From: Lindgomyces ingoldianus
Taxonomy: Eukaryota > Ascomycota > Dothideomycetes > Pleosporales > Lindgomycetaceae
Direction of reading: 5' to 3'
Assembly (NCBI RefSeq): GCF_010093535.1
Contig: NW_022985168.1
Location: 992,827-1,056,826 of the forward strand
DNA: 64,000 bases
The notes under the pieces were generated by a model, which worked only from the letters and a program-made list of their open reading frames with translations, was not told the DNA's origin and ran no database searches. A program made the position numbers and the translations under genes. Positions 36,237-45,321 of the stretch are shown in pieces (position 1 is the stretch's first letter; each line of letters starts with the position of its first letter).

Positions 36237-36572
36237 ATATAGTGTAAGATATATAATTAGATTACTTCTTATTAAAAAGTAGTAATGCTACTTAGTCTAT
36301 ATAAATAATAAACTAGACTAAACTTTAATTACAGCTTTTAAGTAAAGTTAGAATTTTAAACTATATACATAGAGTTGCATGCAATGCATGCATGCGGGGC
36401 CTGCTTATTAGATAATGCATTCCGCCGCGCATTAGTCTAGCAGCTTGGTCCATTCCTTGTCCGTCAAGTCACGTGACTTGTTGGGCAGGGAATTGAGGAC
36501 TTTCCATCCTTGATTGTTTAAACAGTGGGGCACAGCTGACTAGTTGCTTATAGTCTAATCGTAGATCGTAAC
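36237..36572 (-). repeat. LTR-like repeat G, copy 1 of tandem pair
   Basis: About 336 bp, directly repeated at 36573-36908. Shared landmarks are TAGTCTATATAA, a CATGCATGC cluster, GTCACGTGACTTG and TTGCTTATAGTCTAAT before GTAACA. On the minus strand each unit starts TGTTAC, as an LTR would. The core keeps normal base composition while the TA-rich ends are RIPed. Confidence 0.6.
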
Positions 36573-36908
36573 AAAGAGATACAATAGTATAGTGTCTTTA
36601 AAACTACTATTACTACTTTGTCTATATAATAAAAAAACTAAACATTAATTACAACCTTTAAGCTATAGTTAGGATTAAGAATATACATTAAGTTTACATG
36701 CAGTGCATGCAGTTTAGTTTTTGCATGCACCTTCCTTAGCGCATGCATTTCCGCCAAACTATTATCTCTATCCAGGGACACCCGGGTTGTCACGTGACTT
36801 GCGGCACTGCCATTCCTGTTGTGCAGCTAGGAAGAAGTTCTACTACTAGTTGTTGTTCAATCTAGTGGCTAATCGACGCTCGCTTATAGTCTAATTAGAG
36901 ACTGTAAC
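36573..36908 (-). repeat. LTR-like repeat G, copy 2 of tandem pair
   Basis: It ends (plus strand) at CTGTAACA, immediately followed by GCAAC of a pogo terminal repeat. This suggests insertion into that pogo end, since LTR F entered a GCAAC site too. The left TSD partner is not in the window. The core contains GTCACGTGACTTGCGG and CATGCAGTGCATGCA palindromes. Confidence 0.6.
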
Positions 36909-36931
36909 AGCAACTTGCCTGTAGTGTACGT
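36909..36931. mobile_element. Orphan pogo P terminal repeat (23 bp)
   Basis: GCAACTTGCCTGTAGTGTACGT followed by TA (36932-36933) is the outermost part of a P-type right terminus. The remainder was separated by the LTR G insertion. It sits inside the left arm of FB-4 at a CTTAAG-flanking TA. Confidence 0.65.
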
Positions 36932-37343
36932 TACTTAAGTTAAATATATAAGGATTTTTCTCTTAGCTAGTAGCTATAGCTAATATAGCTAATTCTCTAA
37001 ACACTAAGTATAATCTAGGCTATATTAGCATAAGCTAGCTTAGTATGTTTTTAAAAATTGTTGTCTAAAGCTGTTTATAAAATTCTAGAGTAATTTAAAG
37101 CTAAGCATAACATCTAGAATAATAATAATAATAACTTTAATAAGATAGGCTTTATAATAGGCTAGATATTTACTAACTATACTTATACTTAAAACTTTAC
37201 TTTAAGCTTTAGATAACACTTTATAAACGTACTTAGCTAGGTTATGCTAATATAGCCTAGATTATGCTTAGCGTGTAAAGAATTAGCTATATTAGCTATA
37301 GCTACTAGCTAAGAGAAAAATCCTTATATATTTAACTTAAGTA

Positions 37344-38250
37344 ACGTACACTATAGGCAAGTTGCTTACACACTTAAGTTACTTACTTTTACTAAGACTA
37401 TACTACACTACTTTTTTTTACACTAATGCATTTCTAACAACACTACTTAGATGTGTTAAAAGATATAGCTTATACTCTAGACTTTTAAAAAAGATGCAAC
37501 ACTTTTTAAGTAATATATTATAGCTATTTATAAGAGTTTTTAAAGGATAATAAGTAACTAACACACTAGATAACTTTTTAAGCTAATTATATAGCTAACT
37601 TATAAAAGCTAGATAATAATAAGAAGTAGGTAATTATTAAGCACATACTTAAGCTAGATGCGCAAGGATTTCCTCTTTAGCTAGCAGCTGTAGCTAATAT
37701 AGCTAATTCTTTACGCAGTAAGCGTAATATAGGCTATGTTAGCGTAAACTAGCCTAGTACATTTATTAAGTGTTACTTAAAGCTTTAAGGAAAGTTTAAG
37801 CGTAAGTATAACTATAAAAAAGCCTTTTATAAGAATTCTATACTAATTTAAAGCTGTAACAATTCTTATAAATTGTTCTATCTTAGGTTGCTTAGAACCT
37901 ATCTAAAGGGTCCTGTATCGGCCCTAACCCTAACTTAACCCTATCCCCTACAGTTACCTCTTCTCTTAGCTAGCTTAGTAGTTTTCTAATATCCTTCTAT
38001 ACAAGGCCTATAGGTGTTAATAGAATTCCTAGGTTATTTAGTCTCTACACACTCCTATATCTCTCTAAGTGGATTCCTACCGCATTTAGACCCATTGTCT
38101 TGCCTGCGCCGTTACAAATAATATTCTAGGCTGTACTGTACTATATAGTGCTAGAGCAGGTTGTTATGGGCTATAATAGAGTTTGTTGTGGTGTGGTCTT
38201 GGCAAAAGTGAGCGACTCGGGTGTGTGAGCAACTCGCTTGTGGCGTACGT
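37344..38250 (+). mobile_element. Pogo P-2, central part replaced by an LTR
   Basis: The left terminus ACGTACACTATAGG is at 37344 and the right terminus GTGGCGTACGT at 38250, with TA on both sides. It carries the transposase 5' part to 37854 and only the last about 134 bp of the element after 38116. The centre is missing, and a family-D LTR occupies the junction. The right end (38130-38250) is the least mutated P terminus in the window, showing GTGTGTGAGCAACTCGCTTG. Confidence 0.8.
37855..38116 (-). repeat. Family-D LTR at pogo deletion junction
   Basis: 262 bp in minus orientation, TGTAACAATTC to GCGCCGTTACA, matching 27547-27836 with internal losses. Flanks are AAAGC and AATAA, so there is no TSD. 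The pogo sequence on the two sides is non-adjacent, so a deletion or recombination involving this LTR followed its insertion. Confidence 0.8.
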
Positions 38251-38345
38251 TATCTAACATTCTTTTAGCGCGTTTAAGTAGTGTTGTTAGGAATGCATTA
38301 GTGTAGAAAAAGTAGTTTAGTGTAGTCTTAGTAAAAGTAAGCAAC

Positions 38346-38559
38346 TGTGAGAGCACTGTGAAGCAGGAAGCATGAAGCGCAGAAGGGGGTAAAGGATAGT
38401 ATTGATAGACAAATCCTTGAGGAGACTCAGGAGACTCAGGGGTTTGTGAGAGGATATGTATATATATGTTCTAGGGCACGTGACGGGACGTCACGTGTCC
38501 AAGGCCGGGCCGAGGGCTCTCCAGGGAGAGTCCGAGGCATGTCCAAGTTAACCGTGACA
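38346..38559 (+). repeat. Solo LTR F with 5-bp TSD
   Basis: 214 bp, TGTGAGAGCACTG to AACCGTGACA, flanked by perfect GCAAC (38341-38345 and 38560-38564). It inserted into the pogo terminal repeat of FB-4. It is unmutated and GC-rich. It contains the palindromic GGCACGTGACGGGACGTCAC region and a GAGACTCAG tandem repeat. Confidence 0.9.
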
Positions 38560-38683
38560 GCAACTTCGGTGTGTGAGCAACTGGCTCGTGGTGTACGTTA
38601 CTTATACTTATACTCTTATAATCTAATTCTCTATACGCTTTGCTCTAGATAATTAACTGTCTCTATACGTAGGGGCTTATAAC

Positions 38684-38844
38684 TGTCACGAAGTTGCTTA
38701 GGGAGCAATTAGGAGCAAGTCTATTGACTACGAGAAGCTCTTAGAGAGGCTGCCTATATAGTAGGAGCTCAGGCGCCAAGTGTCTCAGGCTGCACGACCT
38801 AAACACAGGCGCGACACCAGGTCACTGTGCTCTCTTACGCGACA
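38684..38844 (+). repeat. LTR M, copy beside patatin pseudogene
   Basis: 161 bp, TGTCACGAAGTTGC to CTTACGCGACA. It is an inverted match to the solo LTR at 62647-62810. Flanks ATAAC and TAAGT do not form a TSD, so one side was rearranged. It directly precedes the truncated 5' end of the patatin-like fragment. Confidence 0.75.
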
Positions 38845-38874
38845 TAAGTTGATTACCTTACTGTAGTATATTAA

Positions 38875-39323
38875 TCTAATACCCTCTCTAGAGCCATCTG
38901 TACATCCGCTGCCCCCTTCTTCTTCAAACCAAAGGACGTTAACAATTTAGATATTTTCCAGGATGGCGGGTTGCAGCACAACAATCCGGCTTTCATTTCT
39001 AGCTGGGAATGCGCATTCCTATGGCCGAGTAGATACCAGATACTAGGGCGAGATAATGGTCGAGTTGATTATATGATATCACTCGGTATCGGAACTGCAT
39101 CGTCGACAAAGTGCAAGGTAGGCCCCATTCTCCAGTGAAGGATCGTTTCCTGAAACGGCTATTACGTACGTTCATGGGCCACTTAGATAGCGAGAAGCAG
39201 TGGAAGACATTCATCGACTGCGTTCCAACAGAACTACGCAGCCGCTACTTCCGCCTGAATGTAGGAATAAAAAAAACCAAATCAAGAACTAGCACATGCC
39301 TACAACTAACCTTATTATTTTAA
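38875..39323 (+). pseudogene. Patatin-like phospholipase, catalytic-domain fragment
   Basis: Patatin domains are serine lipid acyl hydrolases with a Ser-Asp dyad. In fungi they occur alone or as N-terminal domains of NLR-type proteins. The open frame from 38875 reads TSAAPFFFKP (38909-38938), then FQDGGLQHNNP with the DGG dyad motif at 38962-38970 and NNP at 38980-38988, then ISLGIGT (39076-39096). A frameshift near 39120-39135 moves to the frame ending FLKRLLRTFMGH, SEKQW and YFRLNV, with A-rich codons before the stop at 39321-39323. The upstream GxSxG nucleophile part is missing. The stop TAA at 38872 and LTR M bound it. The family is clear from motifs, and the gene is dead. Confidence 0.8.
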
Positions 39324-39531
39324 AAATGGTACTTGTATTCCTATGTACCCTCAACAGCCTCAGTTGCTCCCTGTTCTTGCTTCCACCCTAGCACAGCGCA
39401 GCACAGTTGCAGTGTCCCTCCTGATTTCCTTTCTACTATAGAGTCCTTCCCTTTCTCTTCACTCTTTAAATCTCCCCTTGTTACATTTCTATAGAGAACA
39501 GGGTTAGCTATGGACCCTAGGGACCCTAAAG
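39324..39531. other. Intergenic, normal composition, no gene seen
   Basis: It follows the patatin fragment. A short run of GACCCTA repeats (39512-39538) leads into the TSD of the hAT-type element. Open frames here on the minus strand run into that element and have no recognisable domain. Confidence 0.6.
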
Positions 39532-39539
39532 ACCCTAAG

Positions 39540-40198
39540 CAGCGTGGCCAACAGTCCGTAGTACGTAACGTAACTACGTGAACGTAGTAATCACGTGAGG
39601 AGTACAAAAGTAGTTAAAATGTGAGACGTAACTTTTGTACAGTGAATTGCCAAGTACGTCCTGTAGTACGGGTCAGAGAGGTTATATTTTAGGAGATTTC
39701 CCTCCTGTTTTCAGACCCTATTAGCTATTGCGTTAGGAGCTTTATTTAAGGTCGCGTTTTAGAGTAACAATTATAAAAATAGTTAACTTTTGCCCTAGAA
39801 AAGCTCCTTATCTTATACCTGCCTATTTGCTAACCTATTGCCTATCTTATTAATTGTTACAATAAGCTAGATGTCTTAATTCCTCTATTGCAGCAGGCGT
39901 ACAGCCTCATCCTAATCCTCCTGCTTATTAGAGTTGTCCCAACAAGCTAGAGACAGAGGGCGATAAGGAGAAGGAGGGGACTTCATCTAGGCTAAAAAGC
40001 TTCTCCTGGAACAATTTTAACCCAGACTAACAAAACTTCTTGTAAAAAGTACAAAAGTATAAGGATTTTAAGAAGTTACTGTTACGTTACGTACTTGCTA
40101 ATTAATTCACTGCTTACGTACAAAAGTACTACTAAATTGAGAAGTTACTGGCAGAAAAAAGCTCAAACGTAACATACTACGTACTGTTGGCCACGCTG
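39540..40198. mobile_element. hAT-type miniature element with 8-bp TSD
   Basis: 659 bp. It starts CAGCGTGGCCAACAGT and ends with the inverse, ACTGTTGGCCACGCTG. Perfect 8-bp duplications ACCCTAAG lie at 39532-39539 and 40199-40206. Subterminal GTACAAAAGT / ACTTTTGTAC motifs occur in both orientations. It has no transposase, so it is a MITE needing a hAT transposase in trans. It is barely RIPed. Confidence 0.93.
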
Positions 40199-40206
40199 AC
40201 CCTAAG

Positions 40207-40520
40207 GACACTAGCCTGTTCTAGGACATCCGGCCTTACATGGAGCAGCTCTAGACACTGTAAAGGGAACAATCGACGGCATAACCAAGATGATTGTATT
40301 GCACACTGCCTTTCTAAGCATACCCATACATTTAGCTTGGATGTTATAAACTATAAGAAAAAGGCTTAAGATACCTAAAGAGATTTTTGTTTCTCGTTGG
40401 GGTAGGTTTCTGTTGCGCAGGGAGGGACGTTACTATTGTGACAGAAATTGCTTTATTCCTTTGCCTATCGCTTTATGTCCAGTACAAATGGTCGTACTTG
40501 ATAGGGATGCAAATTACAAC
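40207..40520. other. Intergenic, normal composition, no gene seen
   Basis: Between the hAT-type element and the C-terminal patatin fragment. The short open frame at its left has no recognisable domain. If the patatin gene was inverted as proposed, this is its original 3' flank. Confidence 0.5.
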
Positions 40521-41093
40521 TCATGCAATTTTCGTTTTTGTGGGAGGCTTTTCGACCTCTCTGTGATCGATACACCCAAAAAGAATATCTAAGCACTACG
40601 CTGATATCAACTGGCGCAGGGATTTAGGCATCCCGCGATAGATGTGGGCCGGCTTGTGATACCACTCAACGTGATGTGGATATTGTCTTCCATATTTTTC
40701 GTGATAAACTATAAACTCCAACCGTCGTCGAAATGTCGGCATGCCTTTAGGAATGGATTCGACGCAAGGTATTAGACGTCCGGAGACAAGGAAAAAGGCC
40801 GACTTGTGAAAGAGGTATTAGCAAAGGTTTTTGCAGCTGGAATAGTTCGAAGCCAATAGGCGCAGAATGGTACCACTGCAGGTATACGCGCCTCTATTGA
40901 GTCGAGAGTAACTATCGAGCTCAAAATAGAAAATAGATGCGACCATAGAGTCGATTGCTAGAATGGCTTGGCGGTCAGAGGTGATAAACTGACTAGCTTG
41001 ATGCTTTAGACGCTCGATGGCTTGTACTTCGTCAATTGCTAGCTCCGGTCTTCGAAAGGAGAGTTCTTGTTTTTCGCTTACTGAACTTAATTC
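40521..41093 (-). pseudogene. Patatin-like protein C-terminal fragment, inverted
   Basis: On the minus strand one frame of 190 codons runs from 41093 to a TGA at 40521-40523. It has only two internal stops: TAA at 40818-40820 and a TAG near 40600. Both sit where Gln is plausible (CAA/CAG to TAA/TAG). Landmarks in order are RRPELAIDEVQAIERLK, FYFELDS, CSGTILRLLA, SAFFLVSGR, IPCVESIPKGMPTF and LDILFG-x-IDHRE. From memory this matches the conserved region after the patatin domain in fungal patatin-like proteins (FYFEL, CxGxIxC, SAQFxVNGR, QGLDxxFGxxDHR). It is the expected continuation of the plus-strand fragment at 38875-39323 but lies in the opposite direction. Confidence 0.62.
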
Positions 41094-41307
41094 CTAAACT
41101 AGACTAGTCCGGCCACACAGGACACAGAAGTAGATAAATATCATCTAATCTCCTTAGCTAAAAGTCCCACCTAATGCGCTAGTTTTTTTGTTTAAAAAAA
41201 CACCTTAGTCCGTCGTAAGTCGTTGTGAGGTTTAGATAACTAAAATTAGGACTATATATATGAATTTTAAGGAGTAAAAGTAAAGAAAGCATTTGGGAAA
41301 TGATTTT

Positions 41308-41379
41308 GGGCTTGTGGTTTAGTGGTATAATTTTCCCTTAGCATGGGAAAGGTCCTGGGTTCGATTCCCAGCAAGTCCA
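41308..41379 (+). tRNA. tRNA-Ala (anticodon AGC)
   Basis: 72 nt, no intron. The acceptor stem GGGCUUG pairs with CAAGUCC, with discriminator A at 41379. The anticodon stem UUCCC/GGGAA encloses loop UUAGCAU with anticodon AGC, reading GCU/GCC alanine codons. The T arm CUGGG-UUCGAUU-CCCAG is perfect. The D arm is weak (GUUU/AAUU, one mismatch) but has the GG of AGUGGUA. The internal A box (GGTTTAGTGG) and B box (GGTTCGATTCC) are intact. A T-run (41391-41403) downstream is a suitable Pol III terminator. It is untouched by RIP. Confidence 0.96.
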
Positions 41380-41390
41380 ACACTCGGCAT

Positions 41391-41403
41391 TTTAGTTTTT
41401 TTT
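41391..41403 (+). terminator. Pol III T-run terminator after tRNA-Ala
   Basis: TTTTAGTTTTTTTTT-like tract 12-24 nt after the tRNA 3' end. Runs of four or more T on the coding strand stop RNA polymerase III. Confidence 0.7.
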
Positions 41404-42753
41404 TGTTGCTGCTTCAGTCACGGGAACAAGTTTAGAATGTGTACTTAAATACATTAAAAGTGTTCTAGAAAAGCAAAGGAATACATAGTAAAAGATTAAA
41501 TTATACTAGTTTAGGTTAAACTTTTTAGAAAAAAGAAAGTAATATAATAGATGAAATATAGCTACTTTTATTTTATATTTTCCTTACTTAAGGTTTTTTT
41601 AATAAGAGGTGTTTAATAGCACTATAAGAATAAAAAGACAACATTACTTATTTAAACCTAAGATTTCTTATTTAGACTAAGTAAGGCTATTCTAGCATAG
41701 AATAGCTTACTAGAGTTAAGAAAAGGGTTATTTTAAGTTAAAAAAATGTATTATATAAAAGAAATAAACATTCTAGCCTAAAATAACCTATACTAGTAAA
41801 AAAAAAGGCGGAGTTTAAGTCTAGTAGAATATTCTAAGATTGTTAAGATAAAAAGGCTATAAAGTAAGTAAACTAAAAGTAGATTAATCTATTACTACTA
41901 AAATAGTTACACTTTAAGTCTAAAAGATATAATTTAAAAGTATTTAACTTTATTAAAAAAAGAAAAAAGAAGCTTAAGCTAAAGAACTTAAAACTACACT
42001 ATACTATACATTTTTAACTATTTTTACTATAGAATGCGCTAGATTACACTAGATTATGCTATTAGAGTTATAGATTAGACATTAAGATTCTTTGTAGGTA
42101 AATTTATAACAGTAGAACAACTATTAAGATATTTTTTATTATACCTAGTTAGCTACCTCTTTTTAGCTAAAGTTTAATTCTAACTAGCTTTATTCTTAAT
42201 ATTATTAGCTTTATTATGCTCTTTAAAGACGCAGTAGATTACATTAGCAGCTTTAATAGTATTAACATAACAATGTTGCTTAGCTTTAGTAACATAGACA
42301 CTTTTAACACTATATTTTTTAATTATGCTAGTTAGTGCTAGAATAGTTAAGAATAGCGCACACTTACTTTTTTAGACAAAGTTATAGTAGCTTTATCTTT
42401 CTTAAAGTTCTTTTTAAGTGTCTTAGGCTTTTTTTTTCTCTTTCTTACTAATATTAGCTTTAGAGTGGGCGCGCTTCTTAAAAACAACTCTAGTCTTAGT
42501 AATTTTACCTATAACACTACTATGTGTGTATAAATAGTTGTTATATAGAATTTTGTTTTTACTAGAGGGTATTAAGAGCTAGAATAAAACCAATTAAGTT
42601 AGATTATGCTGCAACAGGAAGACTTACACCTAAAGGTACTAAATAATAGTGTTTACCTATAACATAACTATTCTATTAGCCTACACTAACTAGGCAGAGT
42701 TAAGTAGATTAACAGAGGATATAATGTTAAAAATAGTGTTTTTAAAAGCCTGT
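41404..42753. other. AT-rich degraded sequence, unassigned
   Basis: A RIP-like stretch with abundant TAG/TAA. No terminal repeats, LTR or known motif found. On the minus strand a lysine-rich run (KKRAHSKANISKKEKKK, about 42480-42425) is briefly open but not diagnostic. It could be a decayed element or gene. It ends at the TA target of pogo P-4. Confidence 0.4.
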
Positions 42754-42755
42754 TA

Positions 42756-44519
42756 ACGTACTTCACAGGCAAGTTGCTTACACACCTAAGTTACTTACTT
42801 TTACTAAGACCTTACTACACTACCTTTTTTACACTAATGCATTTCTAATAACACTACTTAGACATGTTAAAAGAATGTTAGATATAGCTTACACTTTAAG
42901 CTTTTAAATAAAACATAACACTTTTTAAGTAACACGCTATAGCTATTTATAAAGTCTTTTAAAAAATAATAAGTAACTAACACACTAAATAACTTTTCTA
43001 AGCTAATTATATAGCTAACTTATAAAAGCTAAATAAGAATAAAAAGTAAGTAATTATTTAGCACATACTTAAGCTAAATGTATAAGGATTTCCCCTCTAG
43101 CTAGTAGCTATAGCTAATATAGCTAATTCTTTACACACTAAGTGTAATATAAGCTATGTTAGTATAAACTAGCTTAATATATTTATTAAGTGTTACTTAA
43201 AGCTTAAAGTAAAGTTTAAGTATAACTATAACTATAAAAAAGCTTTTTATAAAATTTTTATAGTAATTTAAAGCTAGTTTAACTTTATAAAGAATATTAA
43301 AGCTAAGTATAGTATCTAAAATAATAATATATATAACTTTAATAAAATAAAGTTTATAATAGGCTAGATATCTACTAAAGTAGTTATTATAAGTTTAAAG
43401 TAATAAAGATAGCTAAAAGTAGTTTAGCTAGGTAACTAAAAGTAGATAATAGCTATTTAGAGCATTAATGCTAAAAAGTAAGCTATTTTACTTTTTATTA
43501 TTTTTTAAGGTAGTAACTACTTTTTAAACTAATATAAAAAAAATCTACTTTAGAATTAAGTTATTATAATCTTTAAGTGTAGCTAGACTACTAATTAGCT
43601 TAGTCTAGACTAGTTAAAGCACTTTAACTTATATATAAAAAAGTGTACTATTAGTAGCTACTATCTACTAGTTATTAACAGCTATAAAAGCTATAACTTA
43701 CTTTATTTTTAGTAATACTATAAAAATAATAAAATTATTACTATTTATATACTTTTTTACTTATTACACTTTTTATAGCTACTTAATATAGGGTGTTTTA
43801 CTTTTTAAAAAAAAAGTGTATAAGCGCTAATCTAAAAACTTTATATATAACTAAATTACTTATATTATAAAAATAAAGTTCTTACTATGCTTTAAAGTAG
43901 CCTATAATACTATAATTACTTTTAGTAATATTTAAAAAGAGTTTTAAAGCGCTAGATTAGTTCCTTTTAACTTATAATAAGTTATAATAGGCTTTAATGT
44001 AAAGTTACGCACTTTATTACTACTACTACTTATATATAATAAGCTCTAGTAGTTGTAAACCCTAAGTAATACTTTAAAACTTAAGTTATAATTAATGCTT
44101 ATAAAAATAAAAATTTAAAAGTATATAAATAGTTTACTAACTTTTATAGTTAAAGTGTTTAAAAAAGTTTTAAAAAAGGTAGTAATAATTACATATAAGC
44201 TAGTGTTAGTGTAATAAGAAATTACTAAGCTTTAAGTAGCTAATAAAGCTACTATGTAACATAAATTATATAAAATAAAGTAAATTAAAGTAAAAAAAAA
44301 CTTTAATAATTTAAAAAAGCTTACACTTAATAGCTCTAAAGGAGTTTAAAGCGCGCAGTAACAAAAAAAAAGGTAAAAAAGCAGGTATAAGCTAAAGTAG
44401 GTAAGCTATTCTAAAGGCGCTATAGATAGCGTAATTAGACTAAGTATAACACACAAACATGTAAGTAAGAAGTAGAAGTAGTATCTAAATAATATTTTAG
44501 GCTGTACTATACTATATAG
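42756..44519 (+). mobile_element. Pogo/Fot1-like P-4, nearly full length
   Basis: The left terminus ACGTACTTCACAGG is at 42756 with TA before it. The right end is cut about 100 bp short by the hAT-like element at 44520; compare ACTATATAG followed by TGCTAGAGCAG at 38145-38163. It is otherwise collinear with P-1. It is the best plus-strand copy for reading the family. Confidence 0.85.
42830..44480 (+). pseudogene. Pogo/Fot1 transposase of P-4, RIP-inactivated
   Basis: In order: the CENP-B-like HTH region; a GFPxxLxxI-type stretch near 43085; and an NWPSxF-like segment near 43165. The first catalytic-Asp motif at 43332-43364 reads YNFNKIKFIIG where YNFDETGF-x-x-G is usual, so the Asp is Asn and the Glu Lys. 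Near 43990-44080 the frame resembles GFDxRLRTPSPP. Near 44330-44470 a lysine-rich tail ends in a RTC-containing zinc-knuckle remnant. There are stops throughout. The enzyme would cut and paste at TA sites using a DDD/DDE RNase H fold. Confidence 0.8.
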
Positions 44520-45041
44520 CAGGGTTGCCGTTTACTATAGTAATTACTATGCAACCTTTTAGCTCTAGTAAAAGTAATTACTATTACTAGGTGTGTATAG
44601 TAATAGTAATTACTATTACTAGGTAGGTATAGTAATAGTAATAGTAATTACTATTACTATTTACTAAAAATAGTATAAAAGTATAACATAAGTCTGAATT
44701 AGCTATTTAAAATTTATAGCACTTTTAACTTTATTTTTCTTATTTTACTTAGACTACTATATTTAGATAAACTTAGTAAACTAAGTAAAATAATTTAACT
44801 AAATAAACTAATCTAACTAAATAATTTAAATAATCTAAATAAAGAAAATAACTTAAGTAAACTAAGTAACTTAAATAACTTAAATAAACTAAAAAATTTA
44901 AATAAACTAAATAACTTAAATATAAAAAATAACTAAAGTAAAAGAAATAACTAAAATAAAGAAAATAACTAAATAAATTATATAACTAAAATAAACTAAA
45001 TAAATAAAATAAACTAAATAGTTTTTATTTATAGCTTTACT
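44520..45041 (+). mobile_element. hAT-like element, left part
   Basis: It starts CAGGGTTGCC and carries clustered AGTAATTACTATTACT palindromes (44538-44665), then a low-complexity AAATAACTAAA-like tract (44780-45030). The same sequence is inverted at 1-283. Copia C1-b entered at 45041 (TSD TTACT). Its right half resumes at 51425. Confidence 0.6.
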
Positions 45042-45321
45042 TGTCTGTACGCAGCAGCAGCGTCACGGTCTGGATACAAGCGATCGCGCACGAGCAGGAC
45101 CACGTATCTATGTCACATGATGCTCGTGCGCGAACCTCTGTGCGCGAACATCTAGATATCCCCCTTTTCCTCTATACAGAGGAAAGACAAGAGCAATAAA
45201 ACTAGAAACATGTTACCCTTACCTTACCTACCTTATACGCTGTGCACACTATACACTACTCTTACTTTTACTACTTAAGTGCTTATACTATAAGCAGCTA
45301 GCTATTAGAGCCTATTTAACA
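45042..45321 (+). repeat. Copia C1-b 5' LTR
   Basis: 280 bp, TGTCTGTACGCAGC to CCTATTTAACA. The outer edge is unmutated and the inner edge mutated. Confidence 0.95.

Larger units (their letters stand above)
36934..38598 (+). mobile_element. Foldback element FB-4, broken by nested insertions
   Basis: It has the same foldback architecture as FB-2. The partial left arm runs from 36934, the loop with TATTTACTAAC lies near 37180, and the inverted right arm continues to a P-type terminus ending GTGTACGT at 38598 with TA at 38599-38600. It is interrupted by P-2 (37344-38250) and solo LTR F (38346-38559). The start of the left arm is lost to the orphan pogo end. Confidence 0.7.

Noticed and set aside
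37920..37950. Telomere-like CCCTAACCCTAA run, and GACCCTA repeats at 39512-39538
   Set aside because: Only about two irregular units, and the first is part of a family-D LTR; not a telomere or clear interstitial telomeric array.
39118..39135. Possible GT-AG mini-intron explaining the patatin frame change
   Set aside because: It would be 18 nt, too short to splice, and its removal leaves a stop codon in frame; a frameshift is simpler.
40187..40369. 60-codon plus-strand frame
   Set aside because: It starts inside the hAT MITE terminus and has no recognisable domain.
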